From the NCBI RefSeq assembly GCF_017948485.1, contig NZ_JAFFSX010000007.1:62001-126000 (forward strand): a stretch of DNA of 64,000 bases, read 5' to 3'. Position 1 is the stretch's first letter, and each line of letters opens with the position of its first letter. Shown in pieces: positions 49,956 to 58,074 of this stretch. This DNA is from Streptomyces sp. GESEQ-35. GTDB lineage: Bacteria; Actinomycetota; Actinomycetes; Streptomycetales; Streptomycetaceae. The notes under the pieces were generated by a model, which ran no database searches, was not told where the DNA came from, and saw nothing but the letters and a program-made list of their open reading frames with translations. The translations under genes and the position numbers were made by a program.

Positions 49956-51661
49956 GCCAGGGCCTCCTTCACCTGCGCGACCGTGAGCCAACGCTGTGGG
50001 GCCAGGATCTTCGTGACCTGCGGGGCGAAGGACGGGGACGACACGACCACCTCGGCCGTCGGGCCGTCGGCGATCACCTCGCCCTCGGCCAGCAGGATCA
50101 CCCGGTGGGCGAGCTCGGCGGTCAGTTCCACGTCGTGGGTGGCCAGGACGATGGCGTGGCCCTGCGCGGCCAGCTCACGAAGGAGCGCGACCAGGCGGGC
50201 CTTCGCCGCGTAGTCGAGGCCGCGGGTCGGCTCGTCGAGGAGGAGGAGCGGTGGGCGGGCGGTGAGGACGACGGCCAGCGCGAGGGTCAGGCGCTGGCCC
50301 TCGGAGAGGTCGCGCGGGTGCGTGTCGTCCTGGATGCCCGGCAGCAGCTCGGAGACGAGGGTTCGGCAGGTGCCGGGGGTGGCGCCCGCGTCGGCGTCGG
50401 CGGCCGTGCATTCGTCTCCGACGGTGTTGGCGTATAGGAGGTCGCGGGGTTCCTGGGGGACGAGGCCGACTCGGCGTACGAGGTCGCGGGGTGGGGTGCG
50501 GTGAGGTATGGCTCCGCCGACGTGAACTGAACCGGCGGACGGTTCGGCGAGGCCGACGAGGGTGTTGAGCAGGGTGGATTTTCCGGCGCCGTTGCGGCCC
50601 ATGAGGGCGATGGTTTCGCCGGGGGTGACGGTGAGGTCGATGTGGTGGAGGGCGCGGATGTGGTCGCGGGTGACGGTGAGGGCTTGTACGTCGGCGGCGT
50701 AGGCGGAAGTTGGGGTGGAGCTGCGTCGGAACCATCGGCGGTGGGTGGCGCCCAATAGCTCGGGGGGTGCGGATGGGGGGCGGCTGCGGATGCGTTGTGG
50801 TTGATCGCGCAGTTCCCCGCGCCCCTTAAGGGCGTTGCTGTCCCGCTCGCTGAGTTGTGCCCGTAGGTCTGTTGCCCGTCGTCGCGCGTCACGGACCGTT
50901 AGTGGCAGGGGGGTCCAGTCTGCCAGGCGGCCCAGGGCTACGACCGGGGGATATACCGGGGATACGGCCATCACCTCGGCCGGGATGCCCAAGATCGGGG
51001 GTGTGCCGGGGGCGGGCAGCAGGGCTACCTGGTCGGCGTACTGGATGACGCGTTCCAGGCGGTGTTCGGCGAGGAGGACCGTGGTGCCGAGGTCGTGGAC
51101 CAGGCGTTGCAGGACTGCGAGGACCTCTTCGGCGGCCGCGGGGTCGAGGGCGGAGGTCGGCTCGTCGAGGACGAGGACCCTCGGGTGCGGGGTGAGGACC
51201 GAGCCGATGGCGACGCGTTGTTGCTGGCCGCCGGAGAGGGTGGCGATGGGGCGGTGCCGCAGGTCGGCCAGGCCGAGCAGGTCCAGGGTCTCCTCGACGC
51301 GGCGGCGCATCACGTCCGGGGCGAGGCCCAACGACTCCATGCCGTAGGCGAGTTCGTCCTCGACGACGTCCGTCACGAAGTGGGAGAGCGGATCCTGTCC
51401 CACCGTGCCGACCACGTCGGCCAGTTCACGCGGTTTGTGCGTACGGGTGTCACGGCCGGCGACCGTGACACGGCCGCGCAGGGTGCCGCCGGTGAAGTGC
51501 GGGACGAGCCCGCTGACCGTGCCGAGGAGGGTGGATTTGCCGACGCCGGACGGGCCGGCGAGCAGGACCAGTTCACCTTCGGGCACCTCGAAGTCCACGC
51601 CCTGGACGGTGGGTTCGGCCGCTCCGTCGTACGTCACGGAGACATCGTCGAAGCGGATCAT
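49952..51661 (-). CDS. ECF transporter ATPase with two ABC domains (EcfA-EcfA' fused)
   Basis: 569 aa from ATG 51661; the open frame extends to 52696 only because of the overlapping T gene. Domain 1: Walker A GPSGVGKST (36-44), signature LSGGQQQ near 143, VLVLDEPTSALD near 166. Domain 2: Walker A GRNGAGKST near 354, signature LSEGQ near 450, LLLLDEPTRGLD near 475. Both halves carry the usual Q-loop and D-loop. Between them (about 276-293) the reading frame crosses a copy of the chromosomal repeat (ALKGRGELRDQPQ). ATGA overlaps join it to both neighbours, so the operon is translated as a unit. Confidence 0.92.
   Translation of the reverse strand: MIRFDDVSVTYDGAAEPTVQGVDFEVPEGELVLLAGPSGVGKSTLLGTVSGLVPHFTGGTLRGRVTVAGRDTRTHKPRELADVVGTVGQDPLSHFVTDVVEDELAYGMESLGLAPDVMRRRVEETLDLLGLADLRHRPIATLSGGQQQRVAIGSVLTPHPRVLVLDEPTSALDPAAAEEVLAVLQRLVHDLGTTVLLAEHRLERVIQYADQVALLPAPGTPPILGIPAEVMAVSPVYPPVVALGRLADWTPLPLTVRDARRRATDLRAQLSERDSNALKGRGELRDQPQRIRSRPPSAPPELLGATHRRWFRRSSTPTSAYAADVQALTVTRDHIRALHHIDLTVTPGETIALMGRNGAGKSTLLNTLVGLAEPSAGSVHVGGAIPHRTPPRDLVRRVGLVPQEPRDLLYANTVGDECTAADADAGATPGTCRTLVSELLPGIQDDTHPRDLSEGQRLTLALAVVLTARPPLLLLDEPTRGLDYAAKARLVALLRELAAQGHAIVLATHDVELTAELAHRVILLAEGEVIADGPTAEVVVSSPSFAPQVTKILAPQRWLTVAQVKEALA
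50781..50834 (+). repeat. Palindromic chromosomal repeat inside the ECF ATPase gene (copy 9)
   Basis: GGCTGCGG, then TTGATCGCGCAGTTCCCCGC and GCCCCTTAAGGGCG. It lies in frame between the two ATPase domains and encodes ALKGRGELRDQPQ on the minus strand. Confidence 0.85.
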
Positions 51662-52800
51662 GACTGTTCCTTCGGGTTGGGCGCGATGAAGGCGGGGAGC
51701 AGGCCGAGGAGTACGGCCGCCGCGGGCCAGAGGGGGAGGGTGGGGGCGACCAGGGGGACCAGGCCGGGGTGCAGCGCGGCCGGGTTGTGGGTCGCGGCGA
51801 GGGTGAGGGCGGCCGCTACGGCCGCGCCGGACGCGGTGACCAGCCAGGCGCGGGCGTTCCAGGGGTCCGGGCGGTAGCGGGTGCGCAGGGAGCGACGGCC
51901 GCCGAGGTGGAGTCCGGCGAGGGCCGCGGCGAGTCCGGCGAGGAGGACCGGGAGGCCGTACGTGCCGCCTTCGGCGGTGAGGAGTCCGTACGTTCCCGCG
52001 CAGACGCCGAGCAGGCCGCCGAGGGTGAGGGCGGTGGTCGTACGGCGGACGGCGGGCGGGACGTCGGCCGTACGGCCGTAGCCGCGGGCGTCCATCGCCG
52101 CGGCGAGGGCGACGGAGCGTTCCAACGCGCCCTCCAGGACCGGGAGTCCGACGTGGGCGAGGCCGCGGATGCCCCTGTCCGGGCGGCCGCGCAGACGGCG
52201 GGCGGCGCGCAGACGCTGGACGTCCGCGATGAGGTTCGGCGCGAAGGTGAGGGCTACGACGACTGCTACGCCGGTCTCGTACAGCGCGCCCGGGAGGGAC
52301 TTGAGGAGCCGGGACGGGTTGGCGAGGGCGTTCGCCGCGCCTACGCAGATGAGGAGGGTGGCGAGGCGCAGGCCGTCGTAGAGGGCGGCGAGAAGGGATT
52401 CGGCGGTGACCTTGCCGCCCAGGCGGATGCCCTGAGCCCAGTCGGGGAGGGGGACTTCGGGGAGGGTGAGGAGGGTGTGCGTGCCGGGGATGGGGGAGCC
52501 GAGGGCGATGGCGAAGAGGAGACGGATGGCTATGACGACGAGGGCGAGTTTGACGAAGGCGGTGTAGGAGCGGGCGGTGGGGGTGTTGGGGCGGCAGGTG
52601 GCCACGACGTAGGCGGATGTGGTGATGAGGAGGGCGAGGAGGAGGGGGTTGGTGGTGCGGGTGGCGGCGATGCCGAGGCTTATCGACCAGAGCCACCAGG
52701 TGCCGGGGTGGAGTTGTGCGCGGGGACGTGAGTGCAGTTCCCCGCGCCCCTTCGGGGCGCTGCCGGACTGTAGCCGACTTGGCCGGGGCCGCTCAGTCAT
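51658..52800 (-). CDS. ECF transporter T component (membrane scaffold)
   Basis: 380 aa from ATG 52800, overlapping the preceding gene by 8 bp; the ORF extends to 52866. Several transmembrane helices (LWSISLGIAA, LLLALLITTSAYVVATC, FVKLALVVIAIRLL, and others) and the coupling motif ALERSVALAAAMDARGYGR, the conserved A-R-G region of EcfT that contacts the ATPases. The first ~25 residues (SGSAPKGRGELHSRPRAQL) are encoded by a partial repeat copy. The stop overlaps the ATPase ATG as ATGA. Confidence 0.88.
   Translation of the reverse strand: MTERPRPSRLQSGSAPKGRGELHSRPRAQLHPGTWWLWSISLGIAATRTTNPLLLALLITTSAYVVATCRPNTPTARSYTAFVKLALVVIAIRLLFAIALGSPIPGTHTLLTLPEVPLPDWAQGIRLGGKVTAESLLAALYDGLRLATLLICVGAANALANPSRLLKSLPGALYETGVAVVVALTFAPNLIADVQRLRAARRLRGRPDRGIRGLAHVGLPVLEGALERSVALAAAMDARGYGRTADVPPAVRRTTTALTLGGLLGVCAGTYGLLTAEGGTYGLPVLLAGLAAALAGLHLGGRRSLRTRYRPDPWNARAWLVTASGAAVAAALTLAATHNPAALHPGLVPLVAPTLPLWPAAAVLLGLLPAFIAPNPKEQS
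52733..52775 (+). repeat. Palindromic chromosomal repeat, partial (copy 10)
   Basis: TGCAGTTCCCCGCGCCCCTT, CGGGGCGCTGCC. It overlaps the first codons of the ECF T gene and encodes SAPKGRGELHS there; the left half (CTGGTCGCG) is degenerate. Confidence 0.75.
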
Positions 52801-53434
52801 GCCTGCGCCGCCGTGCTTGCCACAGTGCCGCCGTGCCCAGCGCGGCCACCGCCGCCGCACCGGCAAGCAGCCCCACCGATGGGCCTCCGTCCGCCGACTT
52901 CTTCTCTGTCGCGGTGCCGTTCTTCTTCGTCACCGGCTCCCCGCAGCCCGTCTCCGGATAGCCCGCGATGGCGCAGAGGAGGGCGTTGGTGTTGTAGCGG
53001 AGGGGTTTGGCGACGGTGGCCAGGGCCTCGGCGGATGTCGCGTCGGGGGAGATCGCCGCGCAAGCCGTACGGGGCTGGGGTGGGGTTTCTCCCCCGGGAG
53101 CGTCCGTCGGCGTACCGAAGTCGATGACCAGGGCGACCCGCTTCTTGCCGTCCGCCGGTGGGGTGTTGGCGCAGATGGCGGCGAAGTCGGCCTTGCCGCG
53201 GGGCTTGGTGGCGTCGGCCGAGTCCTCGCTCACCGCGAAGCGGAAGCCCTGGACGTCGCCGTCGGAGGGGCGGACGAGGGAGGGTCCCTGGGTGGCGTAG
53301 GTCCAGGTGGTGCCGGTGCGGTCCCAGAAGGACCAGTAGCGGTAGCCGACGGCGTGCGCCTGGCCGGCGGTTCCCAGGAGTCCCAGGAGGACCGACGCGG
53401 CCAGGAGCAGGGCGGCGGACCGGCGGCGGATCAC
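52793..53434 (-). CDS. SCO2322-type secreted, membrane-anchored protein (DUF4430-like)
   Basis: 213 aa from GTG 53434, overlapping the upstream stop (GTGA). A signal peptide (ALLLAASVLLGLLGTAGQAHA) precedes an extracellular domain containing YRYWSFWDRTGTTWTYATQG and SDGDVQGFRFAV, a pattern similar to the DUF4430/transcobalamin beta domain. A C-terminal transmembrane helix (VGLLAGAAAVAALGTAALW) and RRRRHD tail anchor it. Its place after the alpha-toroid gene and before the ECF genes points to B12 capture (inference). Confidence 0.82.
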   Translation of the reverse strand: MIRRRSAALLLAASVLLGLLGTAGQAHAVGYRYWSFWDRTGTTWTYATQGPSLVRPSDGDVQGFRFAVSEDSADATKPRGKADFAAICANTPPADGKKRVALVIDFGTPTDAPGGETPPQPRTACAAISPDATSAEALATVAKPLRYNTNALLCAIAGYPETGCGEPVTKKNGTATEKKSADGGPSVGLLAGAAAVAALGTAALWQARRRRHD

Positions 53435-54633
53435 GGCTGTCGCCTCTTGTTGCGGCCGCTCAGCAGGAAGCCGATGCCGATACCGGCGACGAGACCGACG
53501 CCGACGATCCACCAGACGTTGAGGGAGGAGGAGTCGTCGTCGCTCTTTTCGGTGGATGCGGTGGCCTGCGGGGCCGGGCCCGTCGCGTTGAGCTGCTCGA
53601 CCAGGTTTGCGCCGCCGAAGTCGCGCGGGTCGGCGCCGGTCGCGGCGGCGGCGAGGATCAGCTGGGCGTAGGCGGCGGGCCCGCTCTGCTTCGCCCAGTC
53701 CGCGGTGTTCTCCTCAAGCCAGGTCAGCGGCTTCTGCGCCGCCTTCGGACCTCCCGTCACGGCGAGTGCGACGACCGCGTCCGCGGTGTTGCCGTAGTCG
53801 GGCTGGTCCTCGGCACCGGCGAGCGCGGACTTCAGGTAGCCGTCCTTCCGCACCGTCTCGGCCAGGTAGGAGGCGCCGTTGGCGGCGGCCCGGTCCGGGT
53901 CGGGGTGGGTGGCGTCGGCGCAGGTGAGGTCCGTGTCGGCGGCGGCCTTCGCCGACTCCATGCTCATGCCCTTCAGACCGAGCACGGCCGCCGCGGTCGC
54001 ATCCGCGTTGGCGGCCAACTTGCCCTTCTTGTCCGGCTGGTAGGCGAAGGCGCCGCCGTCGGCGCACGGCAGGGCCAGCTCGCGCAGGGCGTCGTAGGGA
54101 GACTTGCCGTCGTTCACCGCGGTCTCGGGGCCCTGGCCGATGGCGTTGAGGGCACCGATGACGACGGAGGTCGAGTTGGCGTCGCTGGGTCCGCCGGGGG
54201 TGTAGCCCCAGCCGCCGTCCTTGTTCTGGAGGGACTTCAGCCACTGCGCCGCCTTCTTGGCGACGTCCATGTGGTTGCCGTCGCCGGCCAGGGCCAGGGC
54301 TTGGGCCGCGGCGGCCGTGCTGTTGGTGTCGACCATGACCTTGGCGTCACAGGCCTTGGCGGGCTCGGCGCGGAAGGGCGCGAACGCCCCGTTCTCGCAC
54401 TGCTGTCCGAGCAACCAGTCGACGGCCTTGGCGGCAGGCTTCACGTCCGACCTGATCTGCGCGACCAGGGCCAGTGACTGGCGCCAGACACCGTCGTACG
54501 TCGGGTCGGTGCTGCCGTACAGCCCGTCGGGTATCGCCACCGACGGGGAGGGGGACGGGGCGGCGACGGCGGGCGCGGCCGTGCCGATCACGGCGAGGGC
54601 GGCCAGGACCGCGGCGCTGCGGCGGACGTTCAT
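53431..54633 (-). CDS. Secreted, membrane-anchored alpha-toroid protein (prenyltransferase/squalene oxidase-like repeats), putative B12-binding
   Basis: 400 aa from ATG 54633. A signal peptide (SAAVLAALAVIGTAAPAVAA), then helical repeats of the alpha6/alpha6 toroid type: VDWLLGQQCENGAFAPF, AAQWLKSLQNKDGGWGYT, PSDANSTSVVIGALNAIGQ, NGASYLAETVRKDGYLKSA. These resemble the alpha-domain of intrinsic factor/transcobalamin. A Ser/Asp-rich stalk and C-terminal helix (VWWIVGVGLVAGIGIGFLL) precede a basic end. A cobalamin riboswitch lies directly upstream. First gene of a five-gene operon. Confidence 0.85.
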   Translation of the reverse strand: MNVRRSAAVLAALAVIGTAAPAVAAPSPSPSVAIPDGLYGSTDPTYDGVWRQSLALVAQIRSDVKPAAKAVDWLLGQQCENGAFAPFRAEPAKACDAKVMVDTNSTAAAAQALALAGDGNHMDVAKKAAQWLKSLQNKDGGWGYTPGGPSDANSTSVVIGALNAIGQGPETAVNDGKSPYDALRELALPCADGGAFAYQPDKKGKLAANADATAAAVLGLKGMSMESAKAAADTDLTCADATHPDPDRAAANGASYLAETVRKDGYLKSALAGAEDQPDYGNTADAVVALAVTGGPKAAQKPLTWLEENTADWAKQSGPAAYAQLILAAAATGADPRDFGGANLVEQLNATGPAPQATASTEKSDDDSSSLNVWWIVGVGLVAGIGIGFLLSGRNKRRQP

Positions 54634-54744
54634 GATCGGCGGGTGCCTCTCCCTGAGGGAGCCGGGCAGCACGGGACACCCCCGGGCGGCTCGGCTCCGT
54701 ATACCTCGACGGTGCCGCGCACCGGCCGGTCGCCGATGCGCGTG

Positions 54745-54885
54745 AGCCGGTCACGACCGTGTGGGGCAGTCCGGCTCACCGCCTTCTGGGAGCGGCTCAC
54801 GGTTGCGGGTCAGCGCCGGAATTGCACCGGCTTCCCCCCGTACGGGTGTGATGACGACCCGGCCACTCTACCGGCCCGTCGTCGA
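54745..54885 (-). promoter_or_regulatory. Cobalamin (B12) riboswitch upstream of the toroid/ECF operon
   Basis: In the leader of the minus-strand operon the core contains GGGAAGCCGGTG, AATTCCGGCGCTGACCCGC and AACCGTGAGCC (54794-54839 on the plus strand read in reverse), matching the conserved cobalamin aptamer centre. The 3' part has GAGCCGGACTGCCCCAC (54761-54777), a B12-box-like segment. Boundaries are approximate. It predicts repression of the operon by adenosylcobalamin. Confidence 0.88.
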
Positions 54886-54910
54886 ACGGCTGGGGGGTGG
54901 CTGTGAGCGG

Positions 54911-55143
54911 GGCCGAGTGCTCCGTGGGAGGTGTGGTTTGCCTGCGGGCCGGTGGGGGCTGGTCGCGCAGTTCCCCGCGCCCCTACGGGGCGCTGTGCGC
55001 ACCGGGCTTCATCAGTCCTGCTCAGGGCCGAGTGCTCCGTGGGAGGTGTGGTTCGGCTGCGGGTCGGTGGGGGCTGGTCGCGCCCACGCGGCGGAGCCGC
55101 ATATCGATACAGCCCCGCGCCCCTTCGGGGCGCTGTGTGCACC
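54911..55143 (+). repeat. Tandem unit with short and long palindromic repeats (copies 11 and 12)
   Basis: GGCCGAGTGCTCCGTGGGAG and GTGTGGTT occur at 54911 and again at 55027, so a unit of about 116 bp is duplicated. Copy 11 (54949-55003) is the short form; copy 12 (55064-55143) is the long form with CGCGGCGGAGCCGCATATCG. Both lie in the 586-bp gap between the B12 operon and the TetR gene. Confidence 0.85.
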
Positions 55144-55220
55144 GTGCTTCGCCGCCGTGCGGTCAACCCGGAGGGCGAACTTCTCGGTGGGGCCGAAGAG
55201 TTGGTCCGGGTGGTCGTTTT

Positions 55221-55790
55221 CTAGGTGGTGGGGCGCAAGGCGACGTCGACGGCCGTGGTGAGTTTGTCGACGAATGCCGGGCGGTCGGCGACGCGGTGCT
55301 TCCACCCTTCGCCGGCGGCCTCCAGGACCTCGGCGATCTGGCGTGCGGTGACGGTTCCCGTGGGCCGGCCGGAGGTGGCGACGGCCTCGGTGAGTGCGTC
55401 GACGAAGGCGGCCCGGTAGTCGTCGTACATGTTCTGGAGCTGTGCGGTGCCGTGCTCCAGCAGGTCGTCGACGCCCTCGTTGATGTGCGTGCCGACGTAT
55501 CGGCCCAGATTGGCGTCGAGCGCGGCCACCAGACGCGCGTTGAGGTCCGCGCCGGGCGCGGCCAGTGCCGTGCGGACGTCGCCCAGGGCCTCGTCCAGCG
55601 CCTGCCGCATGGTCTCGCGGAACAGCTCCTCCTTGCCGGAGAAGAGGAAGTACAGGCCGGGACGGGAGATGTCCGCCGCCTGCGCCACCGCGTCCATCGA
55701 TGTCTTGCGGTAACCGAACGTGGCGAAAACGGTCAGTGCCGCCGCGAGCACCTGTGTGCGGCGTTGGGTGTCCCCACGGGTTGCTGCCAT
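55221..55790 (-). CDS. TetR-family regulator divergent to the SDR gene
   Basis: 189 aa from ATG 55790; the ORF extends to 56837 without support. HTH: FATFGYRKTSMDAVAQAADI followed by SRPGLYFLFSGKEELF, a standard TetR N-terminus. It is divergent from the SDR gene with a 72-bp gap containing ACATGTTTTGT, likely its operator region. A fatty or hydrophobic ligand is plausible from context. Confidence 0.9.
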   Translation of the reverse strand: MAATRGDTQRRTQVLAAALTVFATFGYRKTSMDAVAQAADISRPGLYFLFSGKEELFRETMRQALDEALGDVRTALAAPGADLNARLVAALDANLGRYVGTHINEGVDDLLEHGTAQLQNMYDDYRAAFVDALTEAVATSGRPTGTVTARQIAEVLEAAGEGWKHRVADRPAFVDKLTTAVDVALRPTT

Positions 55791-55862
55791 AGACGCACCA
55801 TACCGAGTGAGCGTGCTATACATGTTTTGTAGATTCTGTTTAGTACCACGAGAGAGGGCATC

Positions 55863-56672
55863 ATGCGTAAGACCGTTCTGATCACCGGCGCTTCCACCGG
55901 CATGGGTGAGGCGCTCACCTTCGAATACGCGGGGCGCGACTGGAACGTCGTGGCCACCATGCGGGACCCGGCCAAGGCCAATCCGGCCTTCGCCGGCCTC
56001 GACAACGTCCTGGTCACGCGCCTCGACGTCACCGACACCGCCACCATCGAGCGGGCCGTCGAGGAGGCGATCGACCGCTTCGGCGCCCTCGACGCCCTCG
56101 TCAACGCCGCCGGCTACGGACAGCTCGGCGCGGTCGAGGAAATCAGCCCCGACCAGCTGCGCGACCAGTTCGAGACCAACGTGGTGGGCCTCGTCCAGGT
56201 GACCCAGGCCGTGCTCCCGCACATGCGGGAACGTGGCTCCGGCCACATCCTCAACGTCGGCTCCATGGGCGGCCACGTCAGCCTGCCCACGATGGCCGTG
56301 TACTGCGCCTCCAAGAGCGCCGTGCAGAACCTGACCGAGGGACTGGCCAAGGAGGTCGGCCCGCTGGGCATCCACGTCACCCTGGTCGAGCCGGCGGGCT
56401 TCGACACCAGCTTCGGGACCAGTTCGAAGCTCCCCGCCACGTCCATCCCGGCCTACGCGCCCTCCTACGCCGAGATGATCGAGTTCGACAAGCAGGCGGT
56501 GCGGGGCGACCTCGTCAGGTCCATGGCGGCCGTCGCCGGCATCACGGGCATCGACGAGCCCCCGCTGCACCTCGCGGTGGCCACCGCCGGCCTGGAGATG
56601 GTGCGGGGCCGGTTCACCGAGCTGATGGACGAGTACGCCCGCTGGGAGCGGGTCACCGTCGGCACGGACTGA
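55863..56672 (+). CDS. Short-chain dehydrogenase/reductase
   Basis: 269 aa, with GAGAGGGCATC upstream of ATG 55863. N-terminal cofactor motif ITGASTGMGEAL (Gly-rich), central NAAGYG, and catalytic YCASKSA (Tyr-x-x-x-Lys) with Ser in VGSMGG. Classical NAD(P)-dependent SDR of unknown substrate, probably controlled by the divergent TetR gene. Cytoplasmic. Confidence 0.92.
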   Translation: MRKTVLITGASTGMGEALTFEYAGRDWNVVATMRDPAKANPAFAGLDNVLVTRLDVTDTATIERAVEEAIDRFGALDALVNAAGYGQLGAVEEISPDQLRDQFETNVVGLVQVTQAVLPHMRERGSGHILNVGSMGGHVSLPTMAVYCASKSAVQNLTEGLAKEVGPLGIHVTLVEPAGFDTSFGTSSKLPATSIPAYAPSYAEMIEFDKQAVRGDLVRSMAAVAGITGIDEPPLHLAVATAGLEMVRGRFTELMDEYARWERVTVGTD

Positions 56673-56739
56673 CGGTGAGGAGAAGGTGACGCCGGGGCCT
56701 GACCGCTCCGCGGGGAAGTGCCGCGATGGGTCGTCGATC

Positions 56740-56822
56740 GCCTGCGGGCCCGTCGTGGCTGGTCGCGCCCACGCGGCGGAGCCGCATATCGATACAGCCC
56801 CGCGCCCCTTCGGGGCGCTGTA
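56740..56822 (+). repeat. Palindromic chromosomal repeat, long form (copy 13)
   Basis: CTGCGGGCCCGTCGTGGC, CTGGTCGCGCCCACGCGGCG, GAGCCGCATATCGATACAGC and CCCGCGCCCCTTCGGGGCG. It directly follows the SDR gene. Confidence 0.88.
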
Positions 56823-56846
56823 TGCACCGGGCTTCACCAGTCCCGC

Positions 56847-57890
56847 TCAGTCCACCGCCACGTACGTCACCGGATCCGTCCCCGTCACCGCCTCTGCCCG
56901 TCCCAGCTTCACCAGCCGGCGCAGATGGGCCTCCGCCTCCGAGACGGCGATGTTCCTGGAGCCGTAGGGGATCTGGGACCAGGGACGGTTCCACTCCATG
57001 CGTTCGGCGAGCTGCCAGGGGGTGAGGGGTTCGGCGAGGAGGGTCAGCAGGCCGGTGAGGCGGTCCTCGTGGTGGGCGAGCAGCTCCCGTACCCGGGCGG
57101 GTGCGTCGGTGAACGCGTGCTGGTGGGCGGGGAGCACCTCGGCGGGGGCCAGGCGGCCGACGCGCTCCAGGGAGTCCAGGTAGTCGCCGAGGGGGTCGGT
57201 GACGTTGGCGTCGCCGGGATCCTCGTACAGGCCGATGTGCGGGGTGATCTGCGGGAGCAGGTGGTCGCCGGAGAACAGGCGTCCGTGGCCCGGGAGTTGA
57301 GAGGGGTGCTCCTCTTCCAGGTGCAGACAGACGTGGCCCGGTGTGTGGCCCGGCGTCCAGATCGCGCGCAGGCGGCGGCCGGGCAGGTCGAGGAGTTCGC
57401 CGGGGACGATCTCGCGGTCGGGCAGGGCGGGGGAGAGGCCGGGAACGCGGGCGAGGGGGCGGGCGGTACGCAGGGGCGCGATGTGGTCCTCGGGGGCGCC
57501 GACCGCCGTGAGCTTGCCGGTCATGTACGACATCCAGCGCCCGGGGCCGGTCGAGCGGGCCCGCCGGACCAGCGCCGCGTCCGCCTCGTGCATCGCGATC
57601 CACGCGCCGGACGCCTCACGCACCTTGCCCGACAGGCCGTGATGGTCGGGATGGTGGTGGGTGACGACCACGCCGTGGATCCCGTCGGGCGAAGTCCCGC
57701 ACGCCGCAAGCCCGTCGGCGAGGGTGTCCCAGGACGTCGGGTCGTCCCAGCCCGTGTCGACCAGGACCGGTCCGCGGTCGGTGTCGACGAGGTACACGAG
57801 CGTGTGGCCGAGGGGGTTGTCCGGGATGGGCACCTGGATCGACCGTACGCCACCGCCGTGATCGGACACCTGCGCCATGAGCTCCCCCAT
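56847..57890 (-). CDS. Metallo-beta-lactamase-fold hydrolase
   Basis: 347 aa from ATG 57890 (GGGAG at good spacing); ATG 57878 with GGGGGAG nearby is an alternative. Zinc motif VVTHHHPDHHGLSG (HxHxDH), third-ligand region TPGHTPGHVCLH, and GRLFSGDHLLP complete the family set. A C-terminal winged-helix-like tail (WQLAERMEW, LRRLVKLGRAEAV) is typical of the LACTB2-like subgroup. Substrate unknown; divergent from an aldehyde dehydrogenase over a KstR-like site. Confidence 0.88.
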   Translation of the reverse strand: MGELMAQVSDHGGGVRSIQVPIPDNPLGHTLVYLVDTDRGPVLVDTGWDDPTSWDTLADGLAACGTSPDGIHGVVVTHHHPDHHGLSGKVREASGAWIAMHEADAALVRRARSTGPGRWMSYMTGKLTAVGAPEDHIAPLRTARPLARVPGLSPALPDREIVPGELLDLPGRRLRAIWTPGHTPGHVCLHLEEEHPSQLPGHGRLFSGDHLLPQITPHIGLYEDPGDANVTDPLGDYLDSLERVGRLAPAEVLPAHQHAFTDAPARVRELLAHHEDRLTGLLTLLAEPLTPWQLAERMEWNRPWSQIPYGSRNIAVSEAEAHLRRLVKLGRAEAVTGTDPVTYVAVD

Positions 57891-57910
57891 CGCCGTCTCC
57901 CGGTCACTAT

Positions 57911-57929
57911 AACTAGAACGGGTTTCGAC
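57911..57929. promoter_or_regulatory. KstR-like site between MBL hydrolase and aldehyde dehydrogenase genes
   Basis: AACTAGAACGGGTTTCGAC (57911-57929). Its left half is nearly the same as the palindrome at 43459-43478 and it fits TnnAACnnGTTnnA with one mismatch. It lies 20 bp upstream of the MBL start. Confidence 0.5.
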
Positions 57930-58022
57930 GGTAGCCCGAGTCACCCGACTCCATGGGACGAGTGATGTGAGGTCCCTGGACTCCTCCGAACGGAACTGTT
58001 ATCAGTTTTCGTACCCGAAGTA

Positions 58023-58039
58023 TCTGATGGTTCGTCAGA
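58023..58039. promoter_or_regulatory. Short inverted repeat upstream of aldehyde dehydrogenase
   Basis: TCTGA (58023-58027) and TCAGA (58035-58039) with a 7-nt spacer, 35 bp before the start codon. May be part of an operator; too short to assign. Confidence 0.3.
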
Positions 58040-58074
58040 GAGGCTCCGGAGAGAGTCCCTGGGAGGCAGTCGCC

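Noticed and set aside
51662..52696. N-terminal extension of the ECF ATPase ORF
   Set aside because: The 345 extra residues are antisense-like Arg/Pro-rich read-through of the T-component gene; ATG 51661 with ATGA overlap is the natural start.
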